Shown: positions 6,683-13,748 of the stretch, piece by piece
Layout of the letters: each line of letters opens with the position of its first letter
How positions within the stretch are numbered: the first letter of the stretch is position 1
Assembly (NCBI GenBank): GCA_022447405.1
Contig: JAKVCE010000015.1
Location: forward strand, 3,738 to 17,508
Length of the DNA stretch: 13,771 nt
Reading direction: 5' to 3'
Source: Planctomycetota bacterium
GTDB taxonomy: Bacteria > Planctomycetota > UBA1135 > GCA-002686595
The notes under the pieces: generated by a model
What the model was told of the DNA's origin: nothing
What the model saw: the letters and a program-made list of their open reading frames with translations, nothing else
Database searches by the model: none
Made by a program: the position numbers and the translations under genes

Positions 6683-8706
6683 TCGCCCGGGGCGGGGAAG
6701 CTCGGGTCGGCCTCGTGCGCCTCGCGGAAGAACCCCTCCGCCTCCGCTTGTCGCCCCTGCTCTTGTCGCAGGAGACCGAGCTGGTAGAGCGAGCCCGCGC
6801 GCGCCTCGGGGTGGCTGAGGTTCTGCTTGAGCTGCTCCTCGGCGAGCGCCTGCTCGCCGCAGTCGAGGTAGGCCTGGGCGAGGTCGGCGCGCACGCCGGG
6901 GTCGCCGGTGATCTCGGCTGCCGCCTGCTCGAGGAAGGGGATGGCGTCCCGTGAGCGGCCCGGCTGAGTGATGAGGACGCGCCCGAGGTGCAGGGCGACG
7001 TCCGCGTCCTCCGGCAGCGTGCGCGCGCCCTCTTCGAGGAGGGCGAGGGCTTGGGGGACGAGCCCCGCGGCCAGGAGCTCGGTGGCAGCCTGCTGGAAGG
7101 AGCGGTTGAAGCCGCGGCCCTCGGGGTTCAGCTCCACCGCGCGGGCGAGGTGACGGCTGGCCTCTGCGGCCTCGCCGCGCGCCGCGAGCAGCCTGCCGAG
7201 CTGGTAGTGGGGGCGAGCGAAGCGCGGCTCGAGGGCGATCGCTGTCCGCAGGTGCTCTTCAGCTGCTCGGGTGTCTCCCTTCGTGAGGGCGAGCCAGGCG
7301 CGCTGGCGGTGGAGGCGCTCGTCGTCGAAGAGGCCTAGGTCGATGGCGCGCTCCAGGTGTCGCTCTCCCTCCTCCAGGGAGGAGAGGGTCTCGGCGTTCA
7401 GGCGCTCGAGGACCGAGGCGTCCTGGACGAGTCCTGCGATCCGCAGCTCGCGCAGGCTCTCGGTTTTCTGGCTGCCTTGGAAGGTGTGGTACTGGACGAG
7501 GCCTGAGTGCGCGACGAAGAGCAGCCACAGGGAGGCGACCGACATCGAGGCGAAGCCGGCGCCGCGCGGGGAGGCGTCGGCGTTGGCGAAGATGGGTGTG
7601 CCTCTTCGCGCGACGCGCCACATGTGGAGCGCGACGAGCGCTGTGATGACGGCGAGGGTGACCGAGAGGAAGAGCGAGAGCTTCCCGTAGAGGGCTCCCG
7701 CCCAGGGCGCGACGCCCTCAGGCAGCCCGACGAAGATCCCGAGGGCGAGGGCGAAGAGGCCGACGAGGACGGCCTCCTCCTTACGGCTGAAGTCGCGGTC
7801 CTTCTCGAGGGTGGCCTTCGCGTGGCCGGACTGGTGGGCGGAGGTGGTGAAGCCGTAGGCGAGGGCGTCGCTCGGGCAGCCGCTGACGCAGTCGAGGCAC
7901 TTCAGGCAGGCGGGGTCGACGACCTTGCCGTACTCGTTGATCTCCTCGATGACCTGGACATCGGAGCGACAGTTGTCGGTGCACTTGCCGCAGCCGACGC
8001 AGCCGCCGGAGGAGACGATGCGTCCCTTGGCGAACTTGTCGGCGAAGGCGAAGACCGCGCCGTAGGGGCAGGCGTAGCGGCAGAAGGAGCGCGAGCCGAC
8101 GAGGTAGACGACGGCGAAGCCGCAGACCAAGAAGGTGAGGCCGGCGATCCAGGGTCCGGGGAGGTTGCGCCAGAGGTCGCTCGTCACGAAGGAGCCCCAG
8201 GTCTCGGTCTCCGAGGCGACGCGGACGCTGAAGGCGGGCGGCGTGCCGAGGAGGGCAGACGAGCCCGGCCAGAGCGCGACGGCGAGGCGGCGCGCGACCG
8301 GCCAGAGGAAGAGGTAGGCGACGAGGCCGATGGGGACCCAGGCGAAGAGCTTGGAGCGGATGGGCTTGGGCCGCAGCTTCATCTTGTCGAGGAGCCAGGC
8401 GCAGCCGTCCTCCAGGGCGAGGATGTGGCAGCCCCAGGAGCAGAAGAAGCGCCCGAAGATCGCGGTGGAGGCGAAGGCGATGGCCATGAAGAGGAAGCCC
8501 GCCGTGACGATCCCGACCTCGAGGGTGATGCGCGCCTCGTTGAACTCGAGCGGCGCCATGGTGCGCCCGGTGAGCCGCCAGTGGAGGACGTGGGCGAGGA
8601 CGAGCACGTACACGAGGAGGAGGGTCGCGGCCCGCTTCTTCGTGTAGCTCTTCCCCGTCAGGAGCAGCCTGACAGCGTCGCCTTTGCTCTTGGTAGAGGT
8701 GTCCAT
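6679..8706 (-). CDS. Membrane polyferredoxin (4Fe-4S, NapH/CcoG-like) with C-terminal TPR domain
   Basis: 675 residues. About seven membrane segments are visible (near 26-42, 61-83, 122-146, 187-204, 310-329, 340-363 and 386-404). Between them lie two CxxxC motifs on helix ends, C89/C93 (FFCSWGC) and C209/C213 (FCRYACPYG), as in NapH/NosR/CcoG-type polyferredoxins. A soluble double ferredoxin follows: C236, C239, C242, C246 and C267, C270, C273, C277, each Cx2Cx2Cx3C, enough for two 4Fe-4S clusters. From about 430 to 670 the chain becomes helical TPR-like repeats, clearest at 479-495, 498-528, 544-566 and 635-668. The redox core should pass electrons across or along the membrane, and the TPR tail should bind a protein partner; the partner is not in this window. 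ATG 8706 is chosen because it directly precedes the hydrophilic N-terminus; AGGCG lies about ten bases upstream. The gene is divergent from the ThuA-DUF1080 operon and convergent with the FG-GAP gene. Confidence 0.9.
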   Translation of the reverse strand: MDTSTKSKGDAVRLLLTGKSYTKKRAATLLLVYVLVLAHVLHWRLTGRTMAPLEFNEARITLEVGIVTAGFLFMAIAFASTAIFGRFFCSWGCHILALEDGCAWLLDKMKLRPKPIRSKLFAWVPIGLVAYLFLWPVARRLAVALWPGSSALLGTPPAFSVRVASETETWGSFVTSDLWRNLPGPWIAGLTFLVCGFAVVYLVGSRSFCRYACPYGAVFAFADKFAKGRIVSSGGCVGCGKCTDNCRSDVQVIEEINEYGKVVDPACLKCLDCVSGCPSDALAYGFTTSAHQSGHAKATLEKDRDFSRKEEAVLVGLFALALGIFVGLPEGVAPWAGALYGKLSLFLSVTLAVITALVALHMWRVARRGTPIFANADASPRGAGFASMSVASLWLLFVAHSGLVQYHTFQGSQKTESLRELRIAGLVQDASVLERLNAETLSSLEEGERHLERAIDLGLFDDERLHRQRAWLALTKGDTRAAEEHLRTAIALEPRFARPHYQLGRLLAARGEAAEASRHLARAVELNPEGRGFNRSFQQAATELLAAGLVPQALALLEEGARTLPEDADVALHLGRVLITQPGRSRDAIPFLEQAAAEITGDPGVRADLAQAYLDCGEQALAEEQLKQNLSHPEARAGSLYQLGLLRQEQGRQAEAEGFFREAHEADPSFPAPGD

Positions 8707-8731
8707 GTCGGGTGCGCCTCATCTCCAGTCT

Positions 8732-8747
8732 GCCCCATGGGAGGGGC
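8732..8747. repeat. Small inverted repeat GCCCC-N6-GGGGC between divergent genes
   Basis: A 5-base GC arm pair with a 6-base loop, in the 108-base gap between the polyferredoxin and ThuA-DUF1080 starts. It lies in the 5' region of the polyferredoxin transcript. It is short and could be chance in this GC-rich DNA. Apart from this and the candidate box at 8783-8791, I see nothing definite in the gap. Confidence 0.25.
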
Positions 8748-8782
8748 CTGGGCGCTCCCCACGGGACCCATCGGCCGTTCTC

Positions 8783-8808
8783 GGGTACAGTCCACCTCTC
8801 TAAAGGAG
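8783..8808 (+). promoter_or_regulatory. Candidate -10 box and strong ribosome binding site for the ThuA-DUF1080 operon
   Basis: GGGTACAGT (8783-8791) contains TACAGT, a TA-N3-T type -10 box with a GGG extension like that at 5163-5171. Transcription would begin near 8798. AAAGGAG at 8802-8808 is the best Shine-Dalgarno sequence in the window and lies six bases before ATG 8815. No clear -35 element is visible. Confidence 0.5.
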
Positions 8809-8814
8809 CCCCAC

Positions 8815-10185
8815 ATGAAGAAAGCCGCGCTGATAGCCCTCCTCGCCCTCGCCTCGATCACCCTCACGGCCGCGCCGGGAGGGGAGGAGGGGCCCCTCAA
8901 GGTCCTCTTCCTGACCCACTCAGCGGGCTTCCGCCACTCGGTCGTCACGCGGCCTGACCCCGACACCCTCGCCCACGCGGAGCGGGTCCTCGTCGAGGCC
9001 TCGAAGGGCCGCCTGGAGGTCGACTGCACCCAGGACTGCTCGGAGATCAACGGCGAGAACCTGAAGAACTACGACGCCGTCCTCTTCTACACGACGGGCG
9101 AGCTGCCCATCGCGCCCGAGGATCAGACCGCGCTCATCGACTGGGTCCGCGCCGGCAACGCCTTCTGCGGCGTGCACTGCGCCTCCGACACCTTCTACAA
9201 GTTCGCCGACTACATGGAGATGGTCGGCGGCGCCTTCGACGGTCACCCCTGGCACGAGGAGGTGACGATGAAGGTCGAGGACATGAACCACCCCTCGACG
9301 AAGCACCTCGGTGAAGAGTGGGTGATGAACGACGAGATCTATCAGTTCAAGTGGTACCGGAGGTACCCGAACCACGTCCTCGTCTCCCTCGACACCGACG
9401 CCTTCGACGTGAGCCGCGGCAAGCGCGTCGACAAGGACTACGCCAACTCGTGGTGCAAGGAGCAGGGCCAAGGGAAGATGTTCTACACCGCCCTCGGTCA
9501 CCGCGAGGACGTCTGGACGAACCCGCTCTTCCAAGAGCACCTCATCTCCGGCATCGAGTGGGCTGTCAACGGCCCGACGCTCTCGACGCCTGCCCCCGAG
9601 GGCGCGATGGTGCTCTTCGATGGCACGAACCTCGACGGCTGGCAGCACCAGAGCGGCAAGGACGCGCAGTGGAAGGTCGCTGATGGCGCGATGCAGGTGA
9701 CCCGCGGGAACGGCAACCTCGTCTCCAAGGCCCAGCTCGAGGGCGACTTCCTCCTGCACGTCGAGTTCAAGGTGCCCGAGACCCCGGCGACGAACGGCTG
9801 GCAGAACCGCGGCAACTCCGGCGTCTACGTCCAAGGCCGCTACGAGGTCCAGGTCCTGGACTCCCTCGGCCTGGAGCTGAAGAGCGGTGACTGCGGCGGC
9901 ATCTACGGCAAGCACGTCGCGGACGTGAACGCCTGCAAGCCGGCGGGGGAGTGGCAGAGCTACGACATCGAGTTCCGCTCGCCGCGCTTTGATGCGGACG
10001 GCAAGAAGACCGAGCACGTGCGCATGTCCGTCTGGCACAACGGCCTCAAGATCCACGACGACGTGGAGGTCAACGGCACGACGACGGCGGCCATGGCGGG
10101 CGACGAGCCCGGCTCGGGCCCCGTCCTCCTGCAGGACCACGGGCACACGGTGGAGTACCGGAACATCTGGGTCCTCCAGCGCTAG
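8815..10185 (+). CDS. Secreted ThuA-like / DUF1080 (3-keto-disaccharide hydrolase type) fusion
   Basis: 456 residues. A Sec signal peptide (KK at 2-3, hydrophobic 5-19, Ala-rich end near 20) leads into a ThuA-like domain at about 28-251 with the usual glutamine-amidotransferase-like fold marks: FLTHSAGFRH (H35, H41), FCGVHCASDTFY (H121), GHPWHEE (H144, H147), NDEIY (172-176) and TALGHREDVW (H229). A short linker at 252-263 leads to a DUF1080 domain at about 264-455, with VLFDGTNLDGW, RGNSGVYVQGRYEVQVLDS, GGIYG and a final QDHGHTVEYRNIWV. DUF1080 members act on 3-keto-glycosides, and ThuA is linked to 3-keto-trehalose metabolism in rhizobia, so the fusion probably handles oxidised sugars outside the cytoplasm. 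ATG 8815 is fixed by AAAGGAG six bases upstream and by the signal peptide. The open frame continues upstream to 7507 only as the antisense of the polyferredoxin gene. First gene of a three-gene operon. Confidence 0.92.
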   Translation: MKKAALIALLALASITLTAAPGGEEGPLKVLFLTHSAGFRHSVVTRPDPDTLAHAERVLVEASKGRLEVDCTQDCSEINGENLKNYDAVLFYTTGELPIAPEDQTALIDWVRAGNAFCGVHCASDTFYKFADYMEMVGGAFDGHPWHEEVTMKVEDMNHPSTKHLGEEWVMNDEIYQFKWYRRYPNHVLVSLDTDAFDVSRGKRVDKDYANSWCKEQGQGKMFYTALGHREDVWTNPLFQEHLISGIEWAVNGPTLSTPAPEGAMVLFDGTNLDGWQHQSGKDAQWKVADGAMQVTRGNGNLVSKAQLEGDFLLHVEFKVPETPATNGWQNRGNSGVYVQGRYEVQVLDSLGLELKSGDCGGIYGKHVADVNACKPAGEWQSYDIEFRSPRFDADGKKTEHVRMSVWHNGLKIHDDVEVNGTTTAAMAGDEPGSGPVLLQDHGHTVEYRNIWVLQR

Positions 10186-10189
10186 TCGA

Positions 10190-11071
10190 GTGAGGTCTCT
10201 CATCGCCCGGGCGTCCCTCGTGGGCGCGCTCGTGTCCTGCGCCGCGACCCAGCGAGAGGTCCCGGTCGAGCTGCCGGAGCCGCCCGGTCCCCATCCCTTC
10301 GGGCCTAGACCTGAAGTACCTCAGTTGTGGAGAAATGGGGAACTAGTAGAGAAGCATGGGGAGTCTGAAGAGTATCGATCAGAGGATCCTCTTGAAGCCG
10401 TTGAGACGGTGCTCTTCGTAGGGAACAGCTTCACCTTCTGGAACCGCGGCCTCTGGCGGCACATGGAGGAGCTCACGGAGGCGCGCGGCGAGGACATGGG
10501 GGCGAAGACCTCGCGGGTCATCCGCGGCGGCGCCTCCCTGCGCGTCCTCTGGGAGCGGACGAAGGCCAAGGAGGAGATCGCCGAGGGCGGCTACGACGTC
10601 GTCGTCTTGCAGGGGGACATCCCCGAGACGACGGTCGAGGACTTCCACGAGCACGCGGCGATCTTCGACGCGCACACTCGTGAGGCGGGCTCGCGGCTCA
10701 TCTTCTTCATGACCTGGAGCTACGAGCGGCTCAACTGGATCTCCATGGACGAGATCATCGCTGAGCACAAGCGCATGGCTCGGGCGCTCGACGCCGAGGT
10801 CGCGCCTTGCGGGTACGCGTGGCAGCGCGCCATGGCGGAGCGCCCCGAGGTCGACTTCTACAGCCGTGACCGCGAACACCAGAGCTGGTACGGCACGATC
10901 CTCAACCTCTACGTCATCTACTCGACGGTGTACGGAGAGCGCCCGGAGGCGCTGGAGTACGCTCCCCCGGAGAGATCCGAGATCACGGCCGAGGAGGACG
11001 CCTGGCTGCGTCGCGTCGCCTGGGACTCGTACCAGTCCTGGCAGGATGAGATGAGGGAGGGCCCTGAGTGA
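10190..11071 (+). CDS. SGNH/GDSL-type hydrolase lipoprotein (DUF4886-like)
   Basis: 293 residues from GTG 10190, four bases after the stop of the ThuA-DUF1080 gene. The N-terminus has two Arg, a hydrophobic core and LVSC, a good lipobox with C17 as the lipidation site. A Pro/Glu-rich spacer (20-45) and a charged linker (46-70) precede the SGNH domain. Block I is VLFVGNSFT with nucleophile S80, a Gly block is RGGAS (112-116), and the C-terminal pair is D227/H230 in RDREHQSWYG. The order resembles DUF4886-type SGNH esterases, which usually remove acyl groups from sugars. The location is probably the outer membrane or periplasm. No Shine-Dalgarno sequence precedes the GTG, so translation is probably coupled to the previous gene. 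The linker is encoded by an odd low-GC stretch (10305-10404). The TGA stop overlaps the start of the next gene. Confidence 0.85.
   Translation: MRSLIARASLVGALVSCAATQREVPVELPEPPGPHPFGPRPEVPQLWRNGELVEKHGESEEYRSEDPLEAVETVLFVGNSFTFWNRGLWRHMEELTEARGEDMGAKTSRVIRGGASLRVLWERTKAKEEIAEGGYDVVVLQGDIPETTVEDFHEHAAIFDAHTREAGSRLIFFMTWSYERLNWISMDEIIAEHKRMARALDAEVAPCGYAWQRAMAERPEVDFYSRDREHQSWYGTILNLYVIYSTVYGERPEALEYAPPERSEITAEEDAWLRRVAWDSYQSWQDEMREGPE
10305..10404 (+). other. Low-GC, rare-codon segment inside the SGNH lipoprotein gene
   Basis: GC falls to about half here (28 of 60 bases at 10321-10380 by hand count) against roughly two-thirds in the surroundings, with sharp edges. Codons otherwise scarce in the window cluster here: AGA, CTA, GTA, GAA, AAT, CAT, TCA, CGA, CCT and GTT. 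The segment encodes residues 40-71, the linker between the lipobox spacer and the SGNH domain, and keeps the frame. It contains a 12-base perfect palindrome, AGAGGATCCTCT, at 10381-10392, and a direct repeat of ATGGGGA at 10335-10341 and 10356-10362. The cause is unknown. Confidence 0.75.
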
Positions 11072-12729
11072 TGCTGCGAACGGTCCTTACTGCGCTCTGC
11101 TTTGTCCTCGCGGGCCAGGTCTCTCTTGCCGGAGATCTGAAGGTCGCGAACGTCTTCGGGGACCACATGGTCCTGCAGCAGGAGAAGCCTGTGCGCGTCT
11201 GGGGCTGGGGCACGCCCGGAGAGGCGGTCGCTGTGGGCTTCGGCTCCGGGGCGGTCACGGCGAGCGCCACGGTCGGAGCGGACGGCTCCTGGACAGCGAC
11301 GCTAGCCGCCATTCAGAAGAGCTTCGAGGGCAGGGAGCTCGTCATCGAGAGCGGGAGCGAGCGGGTCGCCTTCACCGACATCCTCGTGGGCGAGGTCTGG
11401 GTCTGCGGCGGACAGAGCAACATGGAGTGGACGCTGCGCTCCACGCGGGACTCCGACGTCGAGGTGGAGTCTGCGGACACGCCCGCGATCCGCTACCTGC
11501 GCCTGCCGAAGGTCGCTCACCTCGAGCCGCAAGCGGACTTCCCCGTGAAGGAGGGCGCGAACGGCGGCCAGTGGCGGCTCTGCCTCCGGGAGGAGGCCTC
11601 GGATTGCACGGGGGTCGGGTACTACTTCGCCCGCCGCCTTCATCGCAGGTTGGATGTGCCCGTCGGCCTCATCGACAACTCCTGGGGCGGCACGATGGCG
11701 CAGCACTGGGTGACGCAGGAGACCCTGCGCGGCTTCCCCGAGGTGCAGCCCTACTTCGATGAGCTCGAGGCGAAGCTCACCGCTTGGGAGGAGGGCGGCG
11801 GCTCGGAGGGCGCGGAGGAGCGATACGCGACGGACCTGGCGGCCTGGGAGGAGGCGCGCGACGCGGCGAAGGCGACGGGTGAGCGCGAGCCGCGCAGGCC
11901 AGACAAGCGCAACTACGAGGACCCGGCGACGAAGGGTCAGCCCGGCGGGATGTTGAACGGCTCGCTGCGCCCCATCGTCCAAGCCACCGTGCGCGGGGTG
12001 CTCTTCTATCAGGGGGAGAACAACTCCTTCACGGAGAGCTGGAAGCCCTTCCACCGGACCTTCCCGGCGGTCATCTCGGACTGGCGGGCGCTCTTTGGCG
12101 ACTCGGAGCTCCCCTTCGGGATCATCCAGATCGCGGGCTGGAGCAACCGGCGGAGCATGACCTACGACATGAACCACCACACGAACATCGTGCGCGAGCT
12201 CCAGCACATCACTTGGGAGCGAACCGAGAACACCGGGCTCATCGTCACCTACGACACGAACTCCAACGGCAGCATCCACCCCGGCCGCAAGCTCCCCGTG
12301 GGCGAGCGCTCAGCGCGCTGGGCTCTGGCGGAGGTGTACGGGATCAAGCGCTACCGCTCATCAGATCCCCTCGAGTGGCGCGGCCCGCTCTATGAGTCGA
12401 TGGAGGTCGAGGAGAAGAAGCTCCGCGTGCGCTTCGTGGAGGGCACCGCCAACGGCCTGCGCCTCGACCAGGACGAGGAGGCGGGCTTCTACATCGCTGG
12501 AGCGGACCAGGAGTTCCACCACGCGCGCGTCCGCGTCGATGGCGGCGACAAGTCTTTGGTCGTCTGGAGCGACGAGGTGCCCGAGCCCGTCGCCGTGCGC
12601 TACGGCTGGTCGAACCTGCCTGCTGGCGGGCTGATGAACTCCCGCGAGCTACCGGCCTATCCCTTCCGCAGCGACACCTGGCCGCTCACTCCGCACCAGT
12701 CCACGGGCTCCTACGAGGTGCCCCGCTAG
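11071..12729 (+). CDS. Secreted sialate O-acetylesterase-like (SASA family) carbohydrate esterase
   Basis: 552 residues from ATG 11071. ATG 11071 overlaps the previous TGA as TGATG; GTG 11068, one codon earlier, is an equally possible start because AGGGAGG at 11054-11060 lies seven bases before it. The signal peptide is MLRTVLTALCFVLAGQVSLAG. An N-terminal beta domain (FGDHMVLQQEKPVRVWGWG and GSWTATL) is followed by the SASA catalytic domain. The nucleophile Ser is in CGGQSNMEW (residue 116 from the ATG), LIDNSWGGT and YQGENN are the usual inner motifs, and the catalytic His is in SIHPGRK (residue 403). A charged helical insert at about 230-290, with several EE and AW pairs, is common in planctomycete members. 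The family removes O-acetyl groups from sialic acid or other polysaccharides; the true substrate here is unknown. Last gene of the operon with ThuA-DUF1080 and the SGNH lipoprotein. Its stop overlaps the stop of the convergent ABC gene. Confidence 0.92.
   Translation: MLRTVLTALCFVLAGQVSLAGDLKVANVFGDHMVLQQEKPVRVWGWGTPGEAVAVGFGSGAVTASATVGADGSWTATLAAIQKSFEGRELVIESGSERVAFTDILVGEVWVCGGQSNMEWTLRSTRDSDVEVESADTPAIRYLRLPKVAHLEPQADFPVKEGANGGQWRLCLREEASDCTGVGYYFARRLHRRLDVPVGLIDNSWGGTMAQHWVTQETLRGFPEVQPYFDELEAKLTAWEEGGGSEGAEERYATDLAAWEEARDAAKATGEREPRRPDKRNYEDPATKGQPGGMLNGSLRPIVQATVRGVLFYQGENNSFTESWKPFHRTFPAVISDWRALFGDSELPFGIIQIAGWSNRRSMTYDMNHHTNIVRELQHITWERTENTGLIVTYDTNSNGSIHPGRKLPVGERSARWALAEVYGIKRYRSSDPLEWRGPLYESMEVEEKKLRVRFVEGTANGLRLDQDEEAGFYIAGADQEFHHARVRVDGGDKSLVVWSDEVPEPVAVRYGWSNLPAGGLMNSRELPAYPFRSDTWPLTPHQSTGSYEVPR
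12726..12729. other. Shared CTAG: overlapping stop codons of convergent genes
   Basis: The palindrome CTAG provides TAG (12727-12729) for the SASA gene and TAG (12728-12726) on the other strand for the ABC ATPase gene. The two coding regions therefore overlap tail to tail by four bases and leave no room for a terminator between them. Confidence 0.85.
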
Positions 12730-13748
12730 AGCTCGCCGGTGTGGGGGCAACCGACGCTGCGCCCCTCGCCCAGATCCACCCACTCCGGGGTCTCCTCGGC
12801 GCAGGAGTCCTTCGCGATGGGGCAGCGGGTGCGGAAGCCGCAGCCCGAGGGCTTCGCGAGGGGGGAGGGGATGTCTCCCTCCAAACGGATGCGGCCGCTC
12901 GTGTCTCGGCGCGGGTCAGGCATCGGGACGGAGGAGAGCAGCGCGCGGGTGTAGGGGTGCCGGGGGTCGTTGTAGACCTGCTCCGCCGGCCCGAGCTCCA
13001 CGACGTCGCCGAGGTACATCACCGCGATGCGGTCGGCGATGTGGTAGACGACCGCGAGGTCGTGGGCGACGAAGATGTAGGTCAGACCGAACTCCTCGCG
13101 CAGCTCCTCCATCAGGTTGATGACCTGCGCCTGCACAGAGACGTCCAAGGCGCTCACCGGCTCGTCCGCGATGATGAGCGCGGGCTTCGTCGAGAGCGCG
13201 CGGGCGATGCCGATGCGCTGGCGCTGGCCGCCGGAGAACTCGTGCGGATAGCGCGCGGCATACTCGGGCTGGAGACCGACGCGGTCTAAGAGGTACTCGA
13301 CGCGCTTCTTGCGTTCCTGCCTAGAGAGCCCGAGGTGCAGCTCCATCGGTCGCTCGATGAGCTGCTGGACCGTCATGCGCGGGTTCAGCGAGCTGAAGGG
13401 GTCCTGGAAGATCATCTGCACCTTGGCGCGCCAAGGCAGCATCTCCTTGCGGTCGAGCCCGTTCAGCTGGGTCTCCTGACCATCGAGGGAGATGTTCGCC
13501 TCGCCGCCGAGGACGACGTCCGGGCTCATGGAGCGCAGGATGTTCGAGATGGCGCGGCCGACCGTCGTCTTGCCCGAGCCCGACTCGCCCACGAGGCCGA
13601 GGACCTCGCCGGGCTGGAGGTCGAAGGAGACGCCGTCGACGGCTTTCACTGTTCCGACCTGCTTGCGCAGGACCCCGCCGTAGATCGGGAAGTGGACCTT
13701 GAGGTCACGCACGCTGAGGAGCGGCTTGGCTGTCGCTGTCGCGCTCAC
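12726..13748 (-). CDS. oppF: Oligopeptide/dipeptide ABC transporter ATPase (OppF/DppF type)
   Basis: 340 residues. The N-terminal strand LLSVRDLKVHFPIYGGVLRK is typical of the second ATPase (OppF/DppF) of peptide importers. Walker A is GESGSGKTT with K60, the Q-loop is Q115 in IFQDPFSSLNP, the signature is FSGGQRQR (171-178), Walker B is LIIADEP with D195 and E196, and the switch His is H229. The C-terminal oligo_HPY-type extension carries cysteines C303, C309, C316 and C334, in the spacing that holds a 4Fe-4S cluster in some Opp/Dpp ATPases. The protein would sit on the cytoplasmic face and drive peptide uptake; permeases and binding protein must lie beyond the right edge. The start is GTG 13748, overlapping the TGA of the upstream gene as GTGA. 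Whether it is OppF or DppF in the strict sense cannot be decided. Confidence 0.94.
   Translation of the reverse strand: MSATATAKPLLSVRDLKVHFPIYGGVLRKQVGTVKAVDGVSFDLQPGEVLGLVGESGSGKTTVGRAISNILRSMSPDVVLGGEANISLDGQETQLNGLDRKEMLPWRAKVQMIFQDPFSSLNPRMTVQQLIERPMELHLGLSRQERKKRVEYLLDRVGLQPEYAARYPHEFSGGQRQRIGIARALSTKPALIIADEPVSALDVSVQAQVINLMEELREEFGLTYIFVAHDLAVVYHIADRIAVMYLGDVVELGPAEQVYNDPRHPYTRALLSSVPMPDPRRDTSGRIRLEGDIPSPLAKPSGCGFRTRCPIAKDSCAEETPEWVDLGEGRSVGCPHTGEL

Noticed and set aside
7507..8814. Upstream extension of the ThuA-DUF1080 frame by 436 codons
   Set aside because: The extension is the complement of the polyferredoxin gene, is dominated by Glu, Gly, Ala and Asp, and lies upstream of a strong ribosome binding site and signal peptide at 8815.
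8920..10203. 427-codon minus-strand frame opposite the ThuA-DUF1080 gene
   Set aside because: Antisense shadow with Val/Leu/Arg/Asp-rich, motif-free sequence.
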